Below, one piece after another: positions 12,321-23,184 of a stretch of DNA of 64,000 nucleotides. This stretch comes from Streptomyces sp. S3(2020) (lineage in GTDB: Bacteria > Actinomycetota > Actinomycetes > Streptomycetales > Streptomycetaceae): the NCBI RefSeq assembly GCF_013044505.1, contig NZ_JABERD010000011.1:38558-102557 (forward strand), given 5' to 3'. Position numbers and translations under genes: made by a program. Positions within the stretch are counted from its first letter, which is position 1. Every line of letters begins with the position of its first letter. The notes beneath the pieces are model-generated. The model did no database searches, was not told the origin of the DNA, and saw only the letters and a program-made list of their open reading frames with translations.

Positions 12321-14332
12321 GACGCTCTTGACCCTCCGGTCTCGGATGCCGATGGCTGGACATGGAGCACGTGCGCGGGCGCCCGACCGGGTTCGAGGCG
12401 TACATAGTTGGTCCGGCCCCAGTGGTAGGTCTCACCCGTCAGTTCGTCGTGCACGGACACGGATGGGTTCCCGTCCAGGCCGAGTTGCGGCATGTCCAAC
12501 GAGACCGTCGCCTCCTGGGTGTGATGAGGGTCGAGGTTGACGACCACCAGAACCGTGTCCGGGCCGGTGCGCTTGCTGTACGCGATCACCGCGTCGTTGT
12601 CGGTGTGGTGGAAGTGGATGTTCCTGAGCCGCCGCAGGGCGGGGTGGCCCCGACGGACCGCGTTCAACCGGGTGATCAGGGGGGCGATGGTGTCGGGGGT
12701 GTCCCAGTCGCGGGGGCGCAGCTGGTACTTCTCCGAGTCGAGGTATTCCTCGCTGCCCTCGCGCAGCGGGGTGTTCTCGCACAGTTCGTAGCCGCTGTAG
12801 ATGCCCCAGGTGGGCGAGAGGGTGGCGGCCAGGACCGCGCGGACCTCGAAGGCGGGCCGGCCGCCCTGTTGGAGGTAGGCGTGCAGGATGTCGGGGGTGT
12901 TGGCGAAGAAGTTGGGCCGCATGGAGGCGGCCGCCTCACCGGACAGCTCGCCCAGATAGGCGGTGAGTTCCTCCTTGGTGTTGCGCCAGGTGAAGTAGGT
13001 GTAGGACTGCTGGAAGCCGATCTCGCCCAGGGTGCGCATCATCGCCGGCCGGGTGAACGCCTCGGCCAGGAAGATCACATCCGGGCCGCCGGCGTTGACC
13101 TCCGCGATCACCCGCTGCCAGAACAGGACCGGCTTGGTGTGCGGATTGTCGACCCGGAAGATCCGCACACCGTGCTCCATCCAGAACCTGAGCACCCGCA
13201 CCGTCTCCGCGACCAGACCCTCCAGATCCGCGTCGAAGGCGATCGGGTAGATGTCCTGGTACTTCTTCGGCGGATTCTCCGCATAGGCGATCGTGCCGTC
13301 CGCACGGTGATGGAACCACTCCGGATGCTTCTGCACCCACGGGTGGTCGGGGGAGCACTGCAACGCGAAGTCCAGCGCGATCTCCAGACCGTGCGAGGCG
13401 GCCTGCCCCACGAACCAGTCGAAGTCCTCGATCGTCCCCAGATCCGGGTGCACCGCGTCGTGCCCGCCCTCCGGCGAACCGATCGCCCACGGCACCCCCA
13501 CATCCTGCGCGGTCGCCGACAGCGTGTTGTTCGGGCCCTTGCGAAACGTCGTCCCGATCGGATGCACCGGCGGCAGATACACCACGTCGAAACCCATCGC
13601 CGCGATCGCCCCCAACCGCCGCGCCGCCGTACGGAACGTGCCGTGCGGACACTCCGGCGTGCCCTCCGAACGCGGAAAGAACTCGTACCAGGACCCGTAC
13701 AACGCCCGCTCCCGCTCCACCAGCAGCGGCAACACCTCCGACACCGTCACCAACTCCCGCAACGGATACCGCGCCAACACCGCGTCCACCTCCGGCGCCA
13801 ACGCCCCCGCCAACCGCGCCGAGACCGGCAGCGCATCCTCGCGCAACGACTCCGCGGCGGCCAGCACCACCCCGCGCCCCCGTTCCTCCGGCACCCCGGC
13901 CGCCGCGCGGAGGTAGAGGTCGGCGCCCTCCTCCAGGACCAGGCCGACGTCGATGCCGGCCGGGATCTTGATGCCGGCGTGGCGGCGCCAGGTGGCGACC
14001 GGGTCGCTCCAGGCCTCCACGTGATAACTCCAGCGGCCCAGGGCGTCGGGCGTGACGTCGGCGCCCCAGCGGTCGGTGCCGGGAGCCAGCTCACGCATCG
14101 GCGTCCAGGGACCCCGGCGCCCTTCGGGGTCGGTGAGCACGACGTCGGCGGCGACCGCGTCATGCCCCTCGCGGAACACCGTGGCGGTCACCTGGAACGT
14201 TTCCCCGACGACGGCCTTGGCCGGGCTCCTGCCGCCGTCGACGGCCGGACGGACATCCCGGATCGGGATACGGCCGATGGTGTCGCTCGCCCTCACGCTC
14301 GCCCTCGCGTTCGCACTCGCGTCCGCACTCAT
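12317..14332 (-). CDS. glgE: Alpha-1,4-glucan:maltose-1-phosphate maltosyltransferase GlgE
   Basis: A 671-residue GH13_3 enzyme that adds maltosyl units from maltose-1-phosphate to alpha-1,4-glucan. An N-terminal beta domain starts at [16 protein letters not shown]. The barrel has [17 protein letters not shown], the nucleophile in [11 protein letters not shown], and the acid/base in [23 protein letters not shown] is characteristic of GlgE. I chose the ATG at 14332 because GGAGG lies eight bases upstream; a GTG at 14341 overlaps that site. It leads the glgE-treS-mak-glgB operon, 73 bases after the DUF5133 gene. S. coelicolor is known to carry two such glg clusters active in different developmental phases; this one is of the same type. 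Confidence 0.96.
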
Positions 14333-14405
14333 GGGTCTCACCTCCGCCGTGCTCGAGGCCGGGCCCGTGGCCCGGCCGGGGGTCGAAGCTGCGCCGGAAG
14401 GGGAT

Positions 14406-14705
14406 CTACCTTCCCGCGGGGGTGCGCAGGAGTGTCACCGGCGGGCCCCGCCTGGCCGAGGCGGTCTCGCACAGGCGCTCGTCCTGCTCGCGGAGATAGG
14501 TGAGGAGGTTCGTCCGCAGATAGCGTTCCGCGGCGTCCGCGGCCTCCCGCGCACAGCGTTTTCCCATGAGTACGCAGAGGGTGTAGCCCGAGTCCTCGAA
14601 GGTGGCCCGCGCCCCGCGGTCGGCGGGGGAGGCCAGCATCACGCGCTCCCAGGCGCGGTAACGCCGCAGTTGCCGGGCGACTTCGGCCTTGGCCGGTAGC
14701 AGCAT
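14406..14705 (-). CDS. DUF5133 small protein
   Basis: A 99-residue protein starting MLLPAKAEVARQLRRYRAWERVM, with SGYTLCVLMGKRCAREAADAAERYL in the centre. I recognise this as the Streptomyces DUF5133 family, whose function is unknown. The ATG at 14705 is preceded by AAGGTGA. The centre contains CVLMGKRCAREAA with two cysteines. It is the first gene of the leftward glg set, 73 bases before glgE, and faces the ATP-binding protein gene across a 225-base control region. A regulatory role in the glycogen locus is only an inference from position. Confidence 0.75.
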   Translation of the reverse strand: MLLPAKAEVARQLRRYRAWERVMLASPADRGARATFEDSGYTLCVLMGKRCAREAADAAERYLRTNLLTYLREQDERLCETASARRGPPVTLLRTPAGR

Positions 14706-14930
14706 GGCGCCGTTCACCTTCCATGAGGGTTTCACTCATGGTGCACGGGTGGCGACGCAGCGTCTTGTTGGTTCTTCAACCACCTCGCCGGTCGCTCGTG
14801 TTGCACGAATGGCGTAGCACTCCCACAGTTGAGGTGACTCAGAAGCGATCACTGCTCACGCTGTGCGTTCGGGGCTCGTCCCACCGGGGCGAGGAGGAGC
14901 GGGAGCCTCGCCGGTGAGGAGCCAACGACG
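14706..14930. promoter_or_regulatory. Divergent control region of the glycogen/trehalose locus
   Basis: This 225-base gap separates the leftward DUF5133-glgE-treS-mak-glgB set from the rightward ATP-binding protein-glgX pair, so promoters for both must lie in or near it. A direct repeat TGCACGnnTGGCG occurs at 14742-14754 and 14802-14814, exactly 60 bases apart. A short hairpin TGGTT-CTTC-AACCA lies between the two copies. I see no convincing -10/-35 pair for the main vegetative sigma factor in either direction, so an alternative sigma factor is possible. Confidence 0.5.
14883..14916 (+). promoter_or_regulatory. Leader hairpin just before the ATP-binding protein gene
   Basis: Arms GGCGAGG (14888-14894) and CCTCGCC (14906-14912) pair perfectly around an 11-base loop, and CACC/GGTG can extend the stem past a two-base bulge. 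The stem ends where the GAGGAG ribosome site of the gene at 14931 begins, so it could affect translation start or act as an attenuator. This is a structural observation only. Confidence 0.35.
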
Positions 14931-15409
14931 ATGAAGACCGCAGTGCCCCGCTACTACCACCTCGATGTGGACGTCACCCCGGAACGGGTCGGCCAGGTCA
15001 GCCGCATTCTGGCCGCCCACCTCCGGTACTGGGACCTCGACAACCTGGTCGAGCCCGTCTGCCGCGGTGCCGAGCTGCTGCTGAAGGCCATCGACGAGCA
15101 CGCGACCGACAAGTTCACCTCGATCGAGATGTGGTGGAACGGTCAGCACCTCATCACGGCCGTCGGCGACAACGACCGCGATCTGCGCCCGGACCAGGAT
15201 CTGCGCGGCTGCCTGGAGCACCTCGCGGCGATGAGCGACGGCTGGGGGTGCTGTGCCACGGACACCGGCAGCAAGGTCATCTGGTTCTCGCAGCGTGCCC
15301 GGTCCGGCGAACGCGTCCCGCTGGTGCCGACGGCGCCCGTGCCGGGTGTCCGCGAGGTGCTTCAGGTGCCTCGCGAGGAACCGGTCGTGGGCGTCCTGGA
15401 GGATGCCCG

Positions 15410-15413
<4 letters not shown>
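14931..15413 (+). CDS. ATP-binding protein, RsbW-like, in the glg locus
   Basis: A 160-residue protein with weak HATPase_c character: [27 protein letters not shown] resembles the N box region of anti-sigma-type ATPases, and [22 protein letters not shown] matches the C-terminal end of the fold. Small proteins of this kind accompany pep2/glg clusters in streptomycetes; their biochemical role is not established to my knowledge. The ATG at 14931 has GAGGAG upstream. Its stop overlaps the glgX GTG (GTGA), so the two are translationally coupled. A role in controlling the glycogen locus is plausible but unproved. The C-terminal tail of about 35 residues is proline/valine-rich and probably unstructured. 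Confidence 0.75.
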
Positions 15414-17540
<2,127 letters not shown>

Positions 17541-17569
<29 letters not shown>

Positions 17570-18344
17570 ACCGAGCGCCGTCGGGATCGCGCAGCACGGC
17601 CTCGTCGTCGCCCTTCGACAGCACACCGCCCCCGTGCCGCTCCGCGGCCCGGGCGCAGGCGCCGGGGTCCGGGACGGCGAAGTGCACCTGCCAGTGCGGC
17701 CGAAGAGCGGGGTCGGGCGCCGCGTCCAGCGCCCCCGACCCGATCCGGGCCACGACGTCGCCCTCGCTGCGCAGCACGACCTCGCCGCCCTCGTAGCGGA
17801 CCTCGCAGCAGTCGGGGCGGTCCGAGGCCCAGTCGAGGATCTCGCCGTAGAAGATGGCGGCGTCGAAGGCGTCCCGCGTGTGCAGTCTGATGAAGGTCGG
17901 GGCCGCGCGGCGCCAGTTCCCCCAGTCGGCGAAGAGCTCCCCCTCCCAGATCCCGAAGGCCGCCCCGTCCCGGTCGGCCAGCAGCGCCGCCCGCCCGGGC
18001 GGGAAGGAGAGCGGTCCGACGGCGGCCGTGCCGCCCCGCTCCCGCACCCGGGCCACGACCTCGTCCGCGCTGCGCACGGCGAAGTACGGGGTCCACGCCA
18101 CCGCCGTCCGCCACATCGCGGCGACCGCGGCGATCCCGGCCACCGGCGTGTCGTCCACCACGGCCACCCGGAACCGGTCGCCGAGCTGGGCCGAGCGCCA
18201 TCGCCAGCCGAGGACCGCGGTGTAGAACGCCTCGGCGGCCTCCTGGTCCCGGGTGGTCAGGCTCACCCAGCAGGGGGCGCCGAACACGGCGTGCGTGGAG
18301 ACGACGTCCGTCGTGCCACCGGGTCGTCTGGTGTCGTGGTTCAT
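17541..18344 (-). CDS. VOC family protein with two glyoxalase-like domains
   Basis: A 267-residue protein with two vicinal-oxygen-chelate modules. The first begins [20 protein letters not shown] near residue 22 and the second [21 protein letters not shown] near residue 150, ending [18 protein letters not shown] and [10 protein letters not shown]. Members of this family include glyoxalases, dioxygenases and antibiotic-binding resistance proteins; no specific substrate can be assigned. The ATG at 18344 begins the first plausible N-terminus; its ribosome site is weak. The gene ends inside the 3' end of glgX, a tail-to-tail overlap, and its start faces the MarR gene across 192 bases. Confidence 0.85.
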
Positions 18345-18504
18345 GGCAGTTCCGCGTCCTGGTCTCGCCGGCCGGCAGCCACCGGTCTCCTCACAGTGTC
18401 CAACCGGAACCGCACCGGGCGCCTGTCGAGTACCCGGCGGACGTGGCCGAAACCCGTGGTGGCCCTCGTTTTCGTACGTCATTGCTTGACTGTTCGTTGG
18501 GTCT

Positions 18505-18527
18505 ATTACCTCTGCTACAGAGGTAAT
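18505..18527. promoter_or_regulatory. Perfect palindromic operator upstream of MarR-ABC operon
   Basis: ATTACCTCTG (18505-18514) and CAGAGGTAAT (18518-18527) are exact reverse complements separated by CTA. A TTGACT sequence that could be a -35 element lies at 18486-18491. The right arm also contains the AGAGG that would serve as ribosome site for the GTG at 18537. A 23-base dyad of this form next to a marR gene is the classic place for autorepression. Confidence 0.75.
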
Positions 18528-18536
18528 CTCGATCGC

Positions 18537-18989
18537 GTGGAACAGGAACAGGAGACCTTCCCCGAAGAGCTCGCCGACGCGCTCGTCGGTGTCCAGCGGC
18601 TGATCCGGCGCCGGTTGCGCCGCGAGATGCCCGCACCGCGGTTGCGCGGCGCCGAGGTGGAACTGCTGCGGCTGGTCGTGGACCGGCCCGGGATCGGCAT
18701 CTCGGACGCCGCCAAGGAGCTGTATCTGGCGAGCAACTCGGTGTCGACGCTCGTCAACCAGCTGGCCCGGCAGGGCTATCTGGTCCGCGAGACCGACCCG
18801 GCAGACCGGCGGGCCGCCCGTCTGATGCCGACCCCCGCGGCCGGGGCGCGGCTCGGCGAATGGCGCACACGCCGCGCCGACCTCGTACGACACCAGGTGG
18901 CCCGGCTCGACGAGGCCGACCTGGAAACCCTTGCGGCGGCGATCCCGGCCCTGCGCCGCCTGGCCGACAACCTGGGGGAGGAACCGTGA
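18537..18989 (+). CDS. MarR family transcriptional regulator
   Basis: A 150-residue winged-helix regulator. The DNA-binding part is LRGAEVELLRLVVDRPGIGISDAAKELYLASNSVS, shown here only in outline (residues about 36-70), followed by the wing GYLVRETDPADRRAARLMPT. The C-terminal dimerisation helices are typical of MarR. The GTG at 18537 is the first start after the operator-like dyad at 18505-18527. Its stop overlaps the ABC ATPase start in GTGA, so regulator, ATPase and permease form one operon. It probably represses this exporter until a drug-like ligand binds. Confidence 0.9.
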   Translation: MEQEQETFPEELADALVGVQRLIRRRLRREMPAPRLRGAEVELLRLVVDRPGIGISDAAKELYLASNSVSTLVNQLARQGYLVRETDPADRRAARLMPTPAAGARLGEWRTRRADLVRHQVARLDEADLETLAAAIPALRRLADNLGEEP

Positions 18990-19807
18990 CACAGGACGCC
19001 GTCACCTGCACCGGACTCGTGTACGCCTTCGGTGACACCAACGCCGTCGACGGGCTCGACCTCACCGTGGCCGACGGCGAGGTCTTCGGACTGCTCGGCC
19101 CCAACGGCGCCGGGAAGACCACGGCGATCCGCTGCATGACCACCCTCCTGCCGGTACCCGCGGGCATGGTCCGCGTCTTCGGGCACGACACCGCCGGGGA
19201 CCGCATGGCGGTGCGGCGGCTCCTCGGCTACGTGCCGCAGCAGCTGTCCGCCGACCAGAGCCTGACCGGACGCGAGAACGTCGCCCTGTTCGCCCGGGTC
19301 TTCGACGTGTCCCGCCACGAGCGCGCCGCCCGCGTCGCCCAGGCCCTCGACGCCGTCGACCTCACCGACGCCGCCGACCGGCTCGCCAAGACCTACTCCG
19401 GCGGCATGGTCCGCCGCCTCGAACTCGCCCAGGCCCTGGTCAGCGCGCCCCGGCTGCTGATCCTCGACGAGCCGACCATCGGCCTCGACCCGATCGCCCG
19501 GACCGGTGTGTGGGAGCACATCAACGCCGTCCGCGCGGCCACCGGCATGACCGTGCTGGTCACCACCCACTACATGGACGAGGCCGACCAGTACTGCGAC
19601 CGGGTCGCCCTCATGCACCGCGGCCGCGTCCGCGCCCTCGGCACCCCCACCGAGCTGAGGCAGAGGCTCGCCGTACAACGCAACACGCAGGCCCTGCCCA
19701 CGCTGGAGGACGTCTTCCGCGACCTCGCCGGCAGCGGACTCGACGACCAGTCAGGAGACTTCCGCGATGTCCGAAGCACCCGCCGCACCGCAGGCCGTGT
19801 CGGCTGA
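18986..19807 (+). CDS. ABC transporter ATP-binding protein (DrrA-like)
   Basis: A 273-residue ATPase of the daunorubicin-resistance type. Walker A is GPNGAGKTT near residue 37, the signature is YSGGMVRRLELA near residue 136, and Walker B is LLILDEPTIGLD. The Q-loop region reads GYVPQQLSADQSLTGREN, as in DrrA proteins. It powers the permease encoded next, whose start lies 41 bases inside this gene. Start chosen at the GTG overlapping the marR stop, with GGAGG upstream. The C-terminal segment LPTLEDVFRDLAGSGLD is the usual end of the conserved region; the last 25 residues are arginine-rich and read through the overlap. Confidence 0.93.
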   Translation: MTQDAVTCTGLVYAFGDTNAVDGLDLTVADGEVFGLLGPNGAGKTTAIRCMTTLLPVPAGMVRVFGHDTAGDRMAVRRLLGYVPQQLSADQSLTGRENVALFARVFDVSRHERAARVAQALDAVDLTDAADRLAKTYSGGMVRRLELAQALVSAPRLLILDEPTIGLDPIARTGVWEHINAVRAATGMTVLVTTHYMDEADQYCDRVALMHRGRVRALGTPTELRQRLAVQRNTQALPTLEDVFRDLAGSGLDDQSGDFRDVRSTRRTAGRVG

Positions 19808-20612
19808 CCGCATCGGTCTGCTGCTGAAGCCGCCACAGCCCCGCGCGGGCTGGCGGCTGCTCCCCGCCAGGGTCGGGGCCATGTGCGCCGTCGAACTCCA
19901 GAAGCTGCGCCACGACCGCACCGAGCTCTACACCCGGGCCGTCCAACCCGCCCTGTGGCTGCTGATCTTCGGCCAGACCTTCACCCGGATCAAGGCGATC
20001 CCCACCGGTGGCATCCCCTACATCGACTATCTGGCACCCGGCATCATCGCCCAGTCCGCGATGTTCATCGCCATCTTCTACGGCATCCAGATCATCTGGG
20101 AACGGGACGCGGGCATCCTCAACAAGCTCCTCGTCACCCCGACCCCGCGCTCGGCACTGATCACCGGGAAGGCGTTCGCGGCCGGAGTGAAGTCGCTGGT
20201 CCAGGCCGTCGTCGTGATCCTCATCGCCGCGGTGCTCGGCGTCGCCCTGACCTGGAACCCGCTGAAACTGCTCGGCGTCGCCGCGGTCGTCGTCCTCGGA
20301 TCCGCCTTCTTCTCCTGCCTGTCCATGACCATCGCGGGCATCGTCCTCAGCCGCGACCGGCTGATGGGCTTCGGACAGGCCATCACCATGCCGCTGTTCT
20401 TCGGCTCCAACGCCCTCTACCCGCTGTCCGTCATGCCCGGCTGGCTCCAGGCGGTCAGCAAGGTCAACCCGCTCAGCTATCAGGTGGACGCCCTGCGCGG
20501 ACTCCTCCTCGGCACGCCCGCCCATCTCGCGCTCGACTTCGCGGTGCTGTTCGTCGCCGCCGCACTGGGCATCGCCGCGGCCTCGTCGCTGCTCGGTCGT
20601 CTCGCGCGCTGA
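19767..20612 (+). CDS. ABC-2 type transporter permease (DrrB-like)
   Basis: A 281-residue membrane protein, the partner of the preceding ATPase. After a short cytoplasmic N-terminus it has about six hydrophobic segments, with the ABC-2 signature region IIWERDAGILNKLLVTPTPRS near residue 115 and PLSYQVDALRGLLLG near residue 235. This is the DrrB arrangement for export of hydrophobic drugs or lipids. The ATG at 19767 overlaps the ATPase gene by 41 bases and has AGGAG upstream, so the two are coupled. The substrate is unknown; the MarR regulator suggests a small toxic molecule. Confidence 0.92.
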   Translation: MSEAPAAPQAVSADRIGLLLKPPQPRAGWRLLPARVGAMCAVELQKLRHDRTELYTRAVQPALWLLIFGQTFTRIKAIPTGGIPYIDYLAPGIIAQSAMFIAIFYGIQIIWERDAGILNKLLVTPTPRSALITGKAFAAGVKSLVQAVVVILIAAVLGVALTWNPLKLLGVAAVVVLGSAFFSCLSMTIAGIVLSRDRLMGFGQAITMPLFFGSNALYPLSVMPGWLQAVSKVNPLSYQVDALRGLLLGTPAHLALDFAVLFVAAALGIAAASSLLGRLAR

Positions 20613-20692
20613 TCATGCACACGGACGTGATGTGCGGCACGCCCGCCGGGCGCGGTGCGCCCCCCTGTCGGCGAGTTCTTCCTGCGCACGGC

Positions 20693-20775
20693 TTGATCAC
20701 TGATCAAAGGGGGTGAACCCGCTGGCCACAGCGCATTCCGCTCATTTGACAGTGCACTGAGCACACAGATAGGAA
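20693..20775 (+). promoter_or_regulatory. Dyad and probable promoter of the 171-residue protein gene
   Basis: TTGATCA (20693-20699) and TGATCAA (20701-20707) form a perfect 7-bp dyad around one base. Downstream, TTGACA at 20746-20751 is a consensus -35 element. The best -10 candidate is TAGGAA at 20770-20775 with an 18-base spacer, which is weak. The dyad lies about 40 bases upstream of the -35 element, a position more usual for an activator or distal repressor site. Confidence 0.45.
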
Positions 20776-20804
20776 GCAGCTCTCTGAGGGACAAGAGGTG
20801 GATT

Positions 20805-21320
20805 GTGTACGAGCCGAACGTGGTCGGGGACTGGCAGGAGTACGACGAGCTTGCCGGCCTGCGTGTCCGCGTCCACGGGCTGGAAGCCTCCGAGCCACCA
20901 CGCGGCCGGGACGACGCCGCCGAGGGGCTCACGTACTTCAGCGTCCGCGTGACCGTCGAGAACCGCGGCGGCCGGCACTCCACCATCCACCTGGAGGACG
21001 GCCAGATCGACGTCCGGCTCGGTCCCGACGGCGAGAGCGCGTTCATCGACTGGCGCAACTCGCAGTTCATCGAGGGCTTCGACGTCTATCCGCTGCGCCG
21101 GGCGACCGCCGTGCTCTACGCCGCCGGCCCCGAGGCGTCCCTGAGTCTGGTCGACGTACAGATCCAGCTGCGGGTCGACGACGACTGGGCCGAGCGTCGG
21201 CTGTGGGCGGGCGGTATCGGTCTTCAGGAAGGCGCCGTGCAGGCGGCGACCGGACGGGACGGCCTGGCCCACCAGGTGAGCAACTTCCTGCGGGACCAGG
21301 CCGAGGAGGGCACCGCCTGA
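20805..21320 (+). CDS. Conserved hypothetical protein, 171 residues
   Basis: I do not recognise this family with certainty. The protein starts MYEPNVVGDWQEYDELAGLR and alternates short beta-type segments (YFSVRVTVENRGG, STIHLEDGQIDVRLG, TAVLYAAG), which suggests an all-beta, immunoglobulin-like fold similar to DUF4352 proteins but without a signal peptide or lipobox. It therefore looks cytoplasmic. The GTG at 20805 has GAGGTGG upstream. A TTGACA promoter element and a palindrome precede it, so it is probably expressed as a single gene. It converges on hemC with an 11-base offset between the stops. Confidence 0.65.
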   Translation: MYEPNVVGDWQEYDELAGLRVRVHGLEASEPPRGRDDAAEGLTYFSVRVTVENRGGRHSTIHLEDGQIDVRLGPDGESAFIDWRNSQFIEGFDVYPLRRATAVLYAAGPEASLSLVDVQIQLRVDDDWAERRLWAGGIGLQEGAVQAATGRDGLAHQVSNFLRDQAEEGTA

Positions 21321-21330
21321 CGGCGGTACG

Positions 21331-22266
21331 TCAGTGCGGGATGCCGTCGATGATCTCGCGGGCTCCCTGACGCAGCAGTGCCACCGCGACCGAGGTGCCC
21401 AGGGTGGCCGGGTCCAGCCGGCCCGCCCACTCGTGGGCGTTGAGGCGGGTCTTGCCGTCCGGGGTGAACACACAGGCCCGCAGGGACAGTTCGCCGCCGT
21501 GGTCCACGCGCGCGTACCCGGCGATCGGGCTGTTGCAGTGGCCCTGGAGCACATGCAGGAACATGCGTTCCGCGGTGGCCTCCCGGTGGGTGTCCGGATC
21601 GCCGAGCCCGCTGACCGCGTCGATCAGCTCGGTGTCGCCCTCGCGGCACTGCAGGGCGAGGATGCCCGCGCCGATCGGCGGCATCATCGTCTCGGGGGAG
21701 AGGATCTCGCTGATCACGTCCTCGCGGCCGATGCGTTCGAGGCCCGACACCGCGAGCAGCAGCGCGTCCGCCTCGCCTGCCGCCAGCTTCGCCAGCCGCC
21801 GGTTGGCGTTGCCGCGGAACGGCACGCACTCCAGCTCCGGATGGGTGGCCGCCAGTTGGGCGACCCGGCGCACCGAGGACGTCCCGATGCGAGTACCGGC
21901 CGGAAGCTCGTCCAGGGGGAGCCCGCCCGGATGGATCAGCGCGTCGCGGATGTCGTCCCGCTTGAGGAACGCGGCGAACGTCGTACCCGCCGGGAGCGGC
22001 CGGTCGGCGGGCACGTCCTTGACACAGTGCACCGCGAGGTCGGCCTGCCCGGCGAGCAGCGCGGCGTCGACCTCCTTGGTGAAGGCGCCCTTGCCCTCGA
22101 CCTTCGACAGGTCGCCCATCCACTTGTCGCCGGTCGTCCTCACCGGCACGACCTCGGTGCGCACCCCGGGGTACAGCGCGGTCAACTCGGCGCGGACACG
22201 CTCCACTTGGGCGAGCGCCATGGGCGAGTCGCGGGAGACGATACGGATCAGTTCGGGCACGGACAT
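21331..22266 (-). CDS. hemC: Hydroxymethylbilane synthase (porphobilinogen deaminase), divergent
   Basis: A 311-residue enzyme of the tetrapyrrole pathway that would polymerise four porphobilinogens. The fold is clear: [14 protein letters not shown] at the start, [11 protein letters not shown] at residue 80, [22 protein letters not shown] near 151, and the dipyrromethane cofactor cysteine C244 in [13 protein letters not shown]. Several motifs differ from the usual forms (HSLKDVP, RGNVxTRLxKL, GGCQVPIG). It is not beside hemA, hemD or hemB, unlike the housekeeping copy in streptomycetes, so it may be a second, specialised copy. The ATG at 22266 has no strong ribosome site; a GTG three codons earlier is possible. 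Confidence 0.87.
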   Translation of the reverse strand: MSVPELIRIVSRDSPMALAQVERVRAELTALYPGVRTEVVPVRTTGDKWMGDLSKVEGKGAFTKEVDAALLAGQADLAVHCVKDVPADRPLPAGTTFAAFLKRDDIRDALIHPGGLPLDELPAGTRIGTSSVRRVAQLAATHPELECVPFRGNANRRLAKLAAGEADALLLAVSGLERIGREDVISEILSPETMMPPIGAGILALQCREGDTELIDAVSGLGDPDTHREATAERMFLHVLQGHCNSPIAGYARVDHGGELSLRACVFTPDGKTRLNAHEWAGRLDPATLGTSVAVALLRQGAREIIDGIPH

Positions 22267-22315
22267 GCGGGACACGATAGACCCTCGCGGTCGTGCGGCT
22301 GTCCAGTACCGCTCT

Positions 22316-23143
22316 TCACATACGCCAGTCGAAGGGGAAGAACTCCTCACCCGCCGCGCCCGCGGCATCCGGCGTGCGCACCAGGCAGCGGTGACGCAGC
22401 AGTTCACGCCGCTCCTGCGGGGACAGGCCGGGGGCGGTCCAGTCCTCGGCGTCGACGTCCTCGCGCCCGCACGCGTTGATCTCGTCACCGGACGCGGTCC
22501 TCAGGTCCACCCGGAAGTCGGTGCGCCACTGGGAGTTGTGCCCCCAGCCCTGGGACAGGTCCACGGTCGGGCGGTGCCGGCGCAGATAGGTCCAGTGCAG
22601 CGGCGAACGGTCGGCCACCCCGCGCTCCGCGTGCCGGACACCCGCCCGTACCCGCACCCCGGCCCGGGAGAACAGCAGGGACCCGAACCGCAGTCCGGGC
22701 CACACGACACCGGTGATCCGTACCGGCTCGTCCGGGTCCTCGGCCTGTTCGACCTCCACGATCTCGTGCAGGAACGGGTCGAAGGCGTCGCTCTCCTCGA
22801 ACGGTGTCAGGCCCAGGCCGGTGAAGAGCCGGAGGTACTCGGCCCGCGACACGGCGGGCCAGACGCCGGCGTGCTCACCGGCAGGCTGGAAGCCGGTCAG
22901 CAGGACATCGCTGACCCGGCTCAGCGCGTACAGCTCCCACAGCAGGTCGCCGCACCGCTCGTCCGGTCCGTCGACGGCCGTCGCGGTGAGCAGTTCGACG
23001 CCCGTGGTGAGGGCCTCGCGGTAGGCGAGTCGGGCCCGTGCGAGCCAGGGTTCCACGACGGTGGGGTACGCGTTCGCGCCTTCGTGGTCGCGCAGTGCCT
23101 GGAACAGCATGCGTGCGTTGACCCAGGCCTCCTCTTCGTCCAT
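22316..23143 (-). CDS. Conserved hypothetical protein, 275 residues
   Basis: I do not recognise a named family. The protein is acidic and soluble, with no signal peptide or membrane segment. It starts [22 protein letters not shown], has an alpha-helical first half, and a second half with [33 protein letters not shown] broken here only for description (around residues 180-212), rich in Trp, His and Arg. It ends [11 protein letters not shown]. It lies 49 bases upstream of hemC in the same direction and may share its transcript. Codon use matches the neighbours, so there is no sign of recent transfer. Confidence 0.6.
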   Translation of the reverse strand: MDEEEAWVNARMLFQALRDHEGANAYPTVVEPWLARARLAYREALTTGVELLTATAVDGPDERCGDLLWELYALSRVSDVLLTGFQPAGEHAGVWPAVSRAEYLRLFTGLGLTPFEESDAFDPFLHEIVEVEQAEDPDEPVRITGVVWPGLRFGSLLFSRAGVRVRAGVRHAERGVADRSPLHWTYLRRHRPTVDLSQGWGHNSQWRTDFRVDLRTASGDEINACGREDVDAEDWTAPGLSPQERRELLRHRCLVRTPDAAGAAGEEFFPFDWRM

Positions 23144-23184
23144 GCGCGCACCCTAGCGACGGCCAGGAGTGGTGATCCACACGT

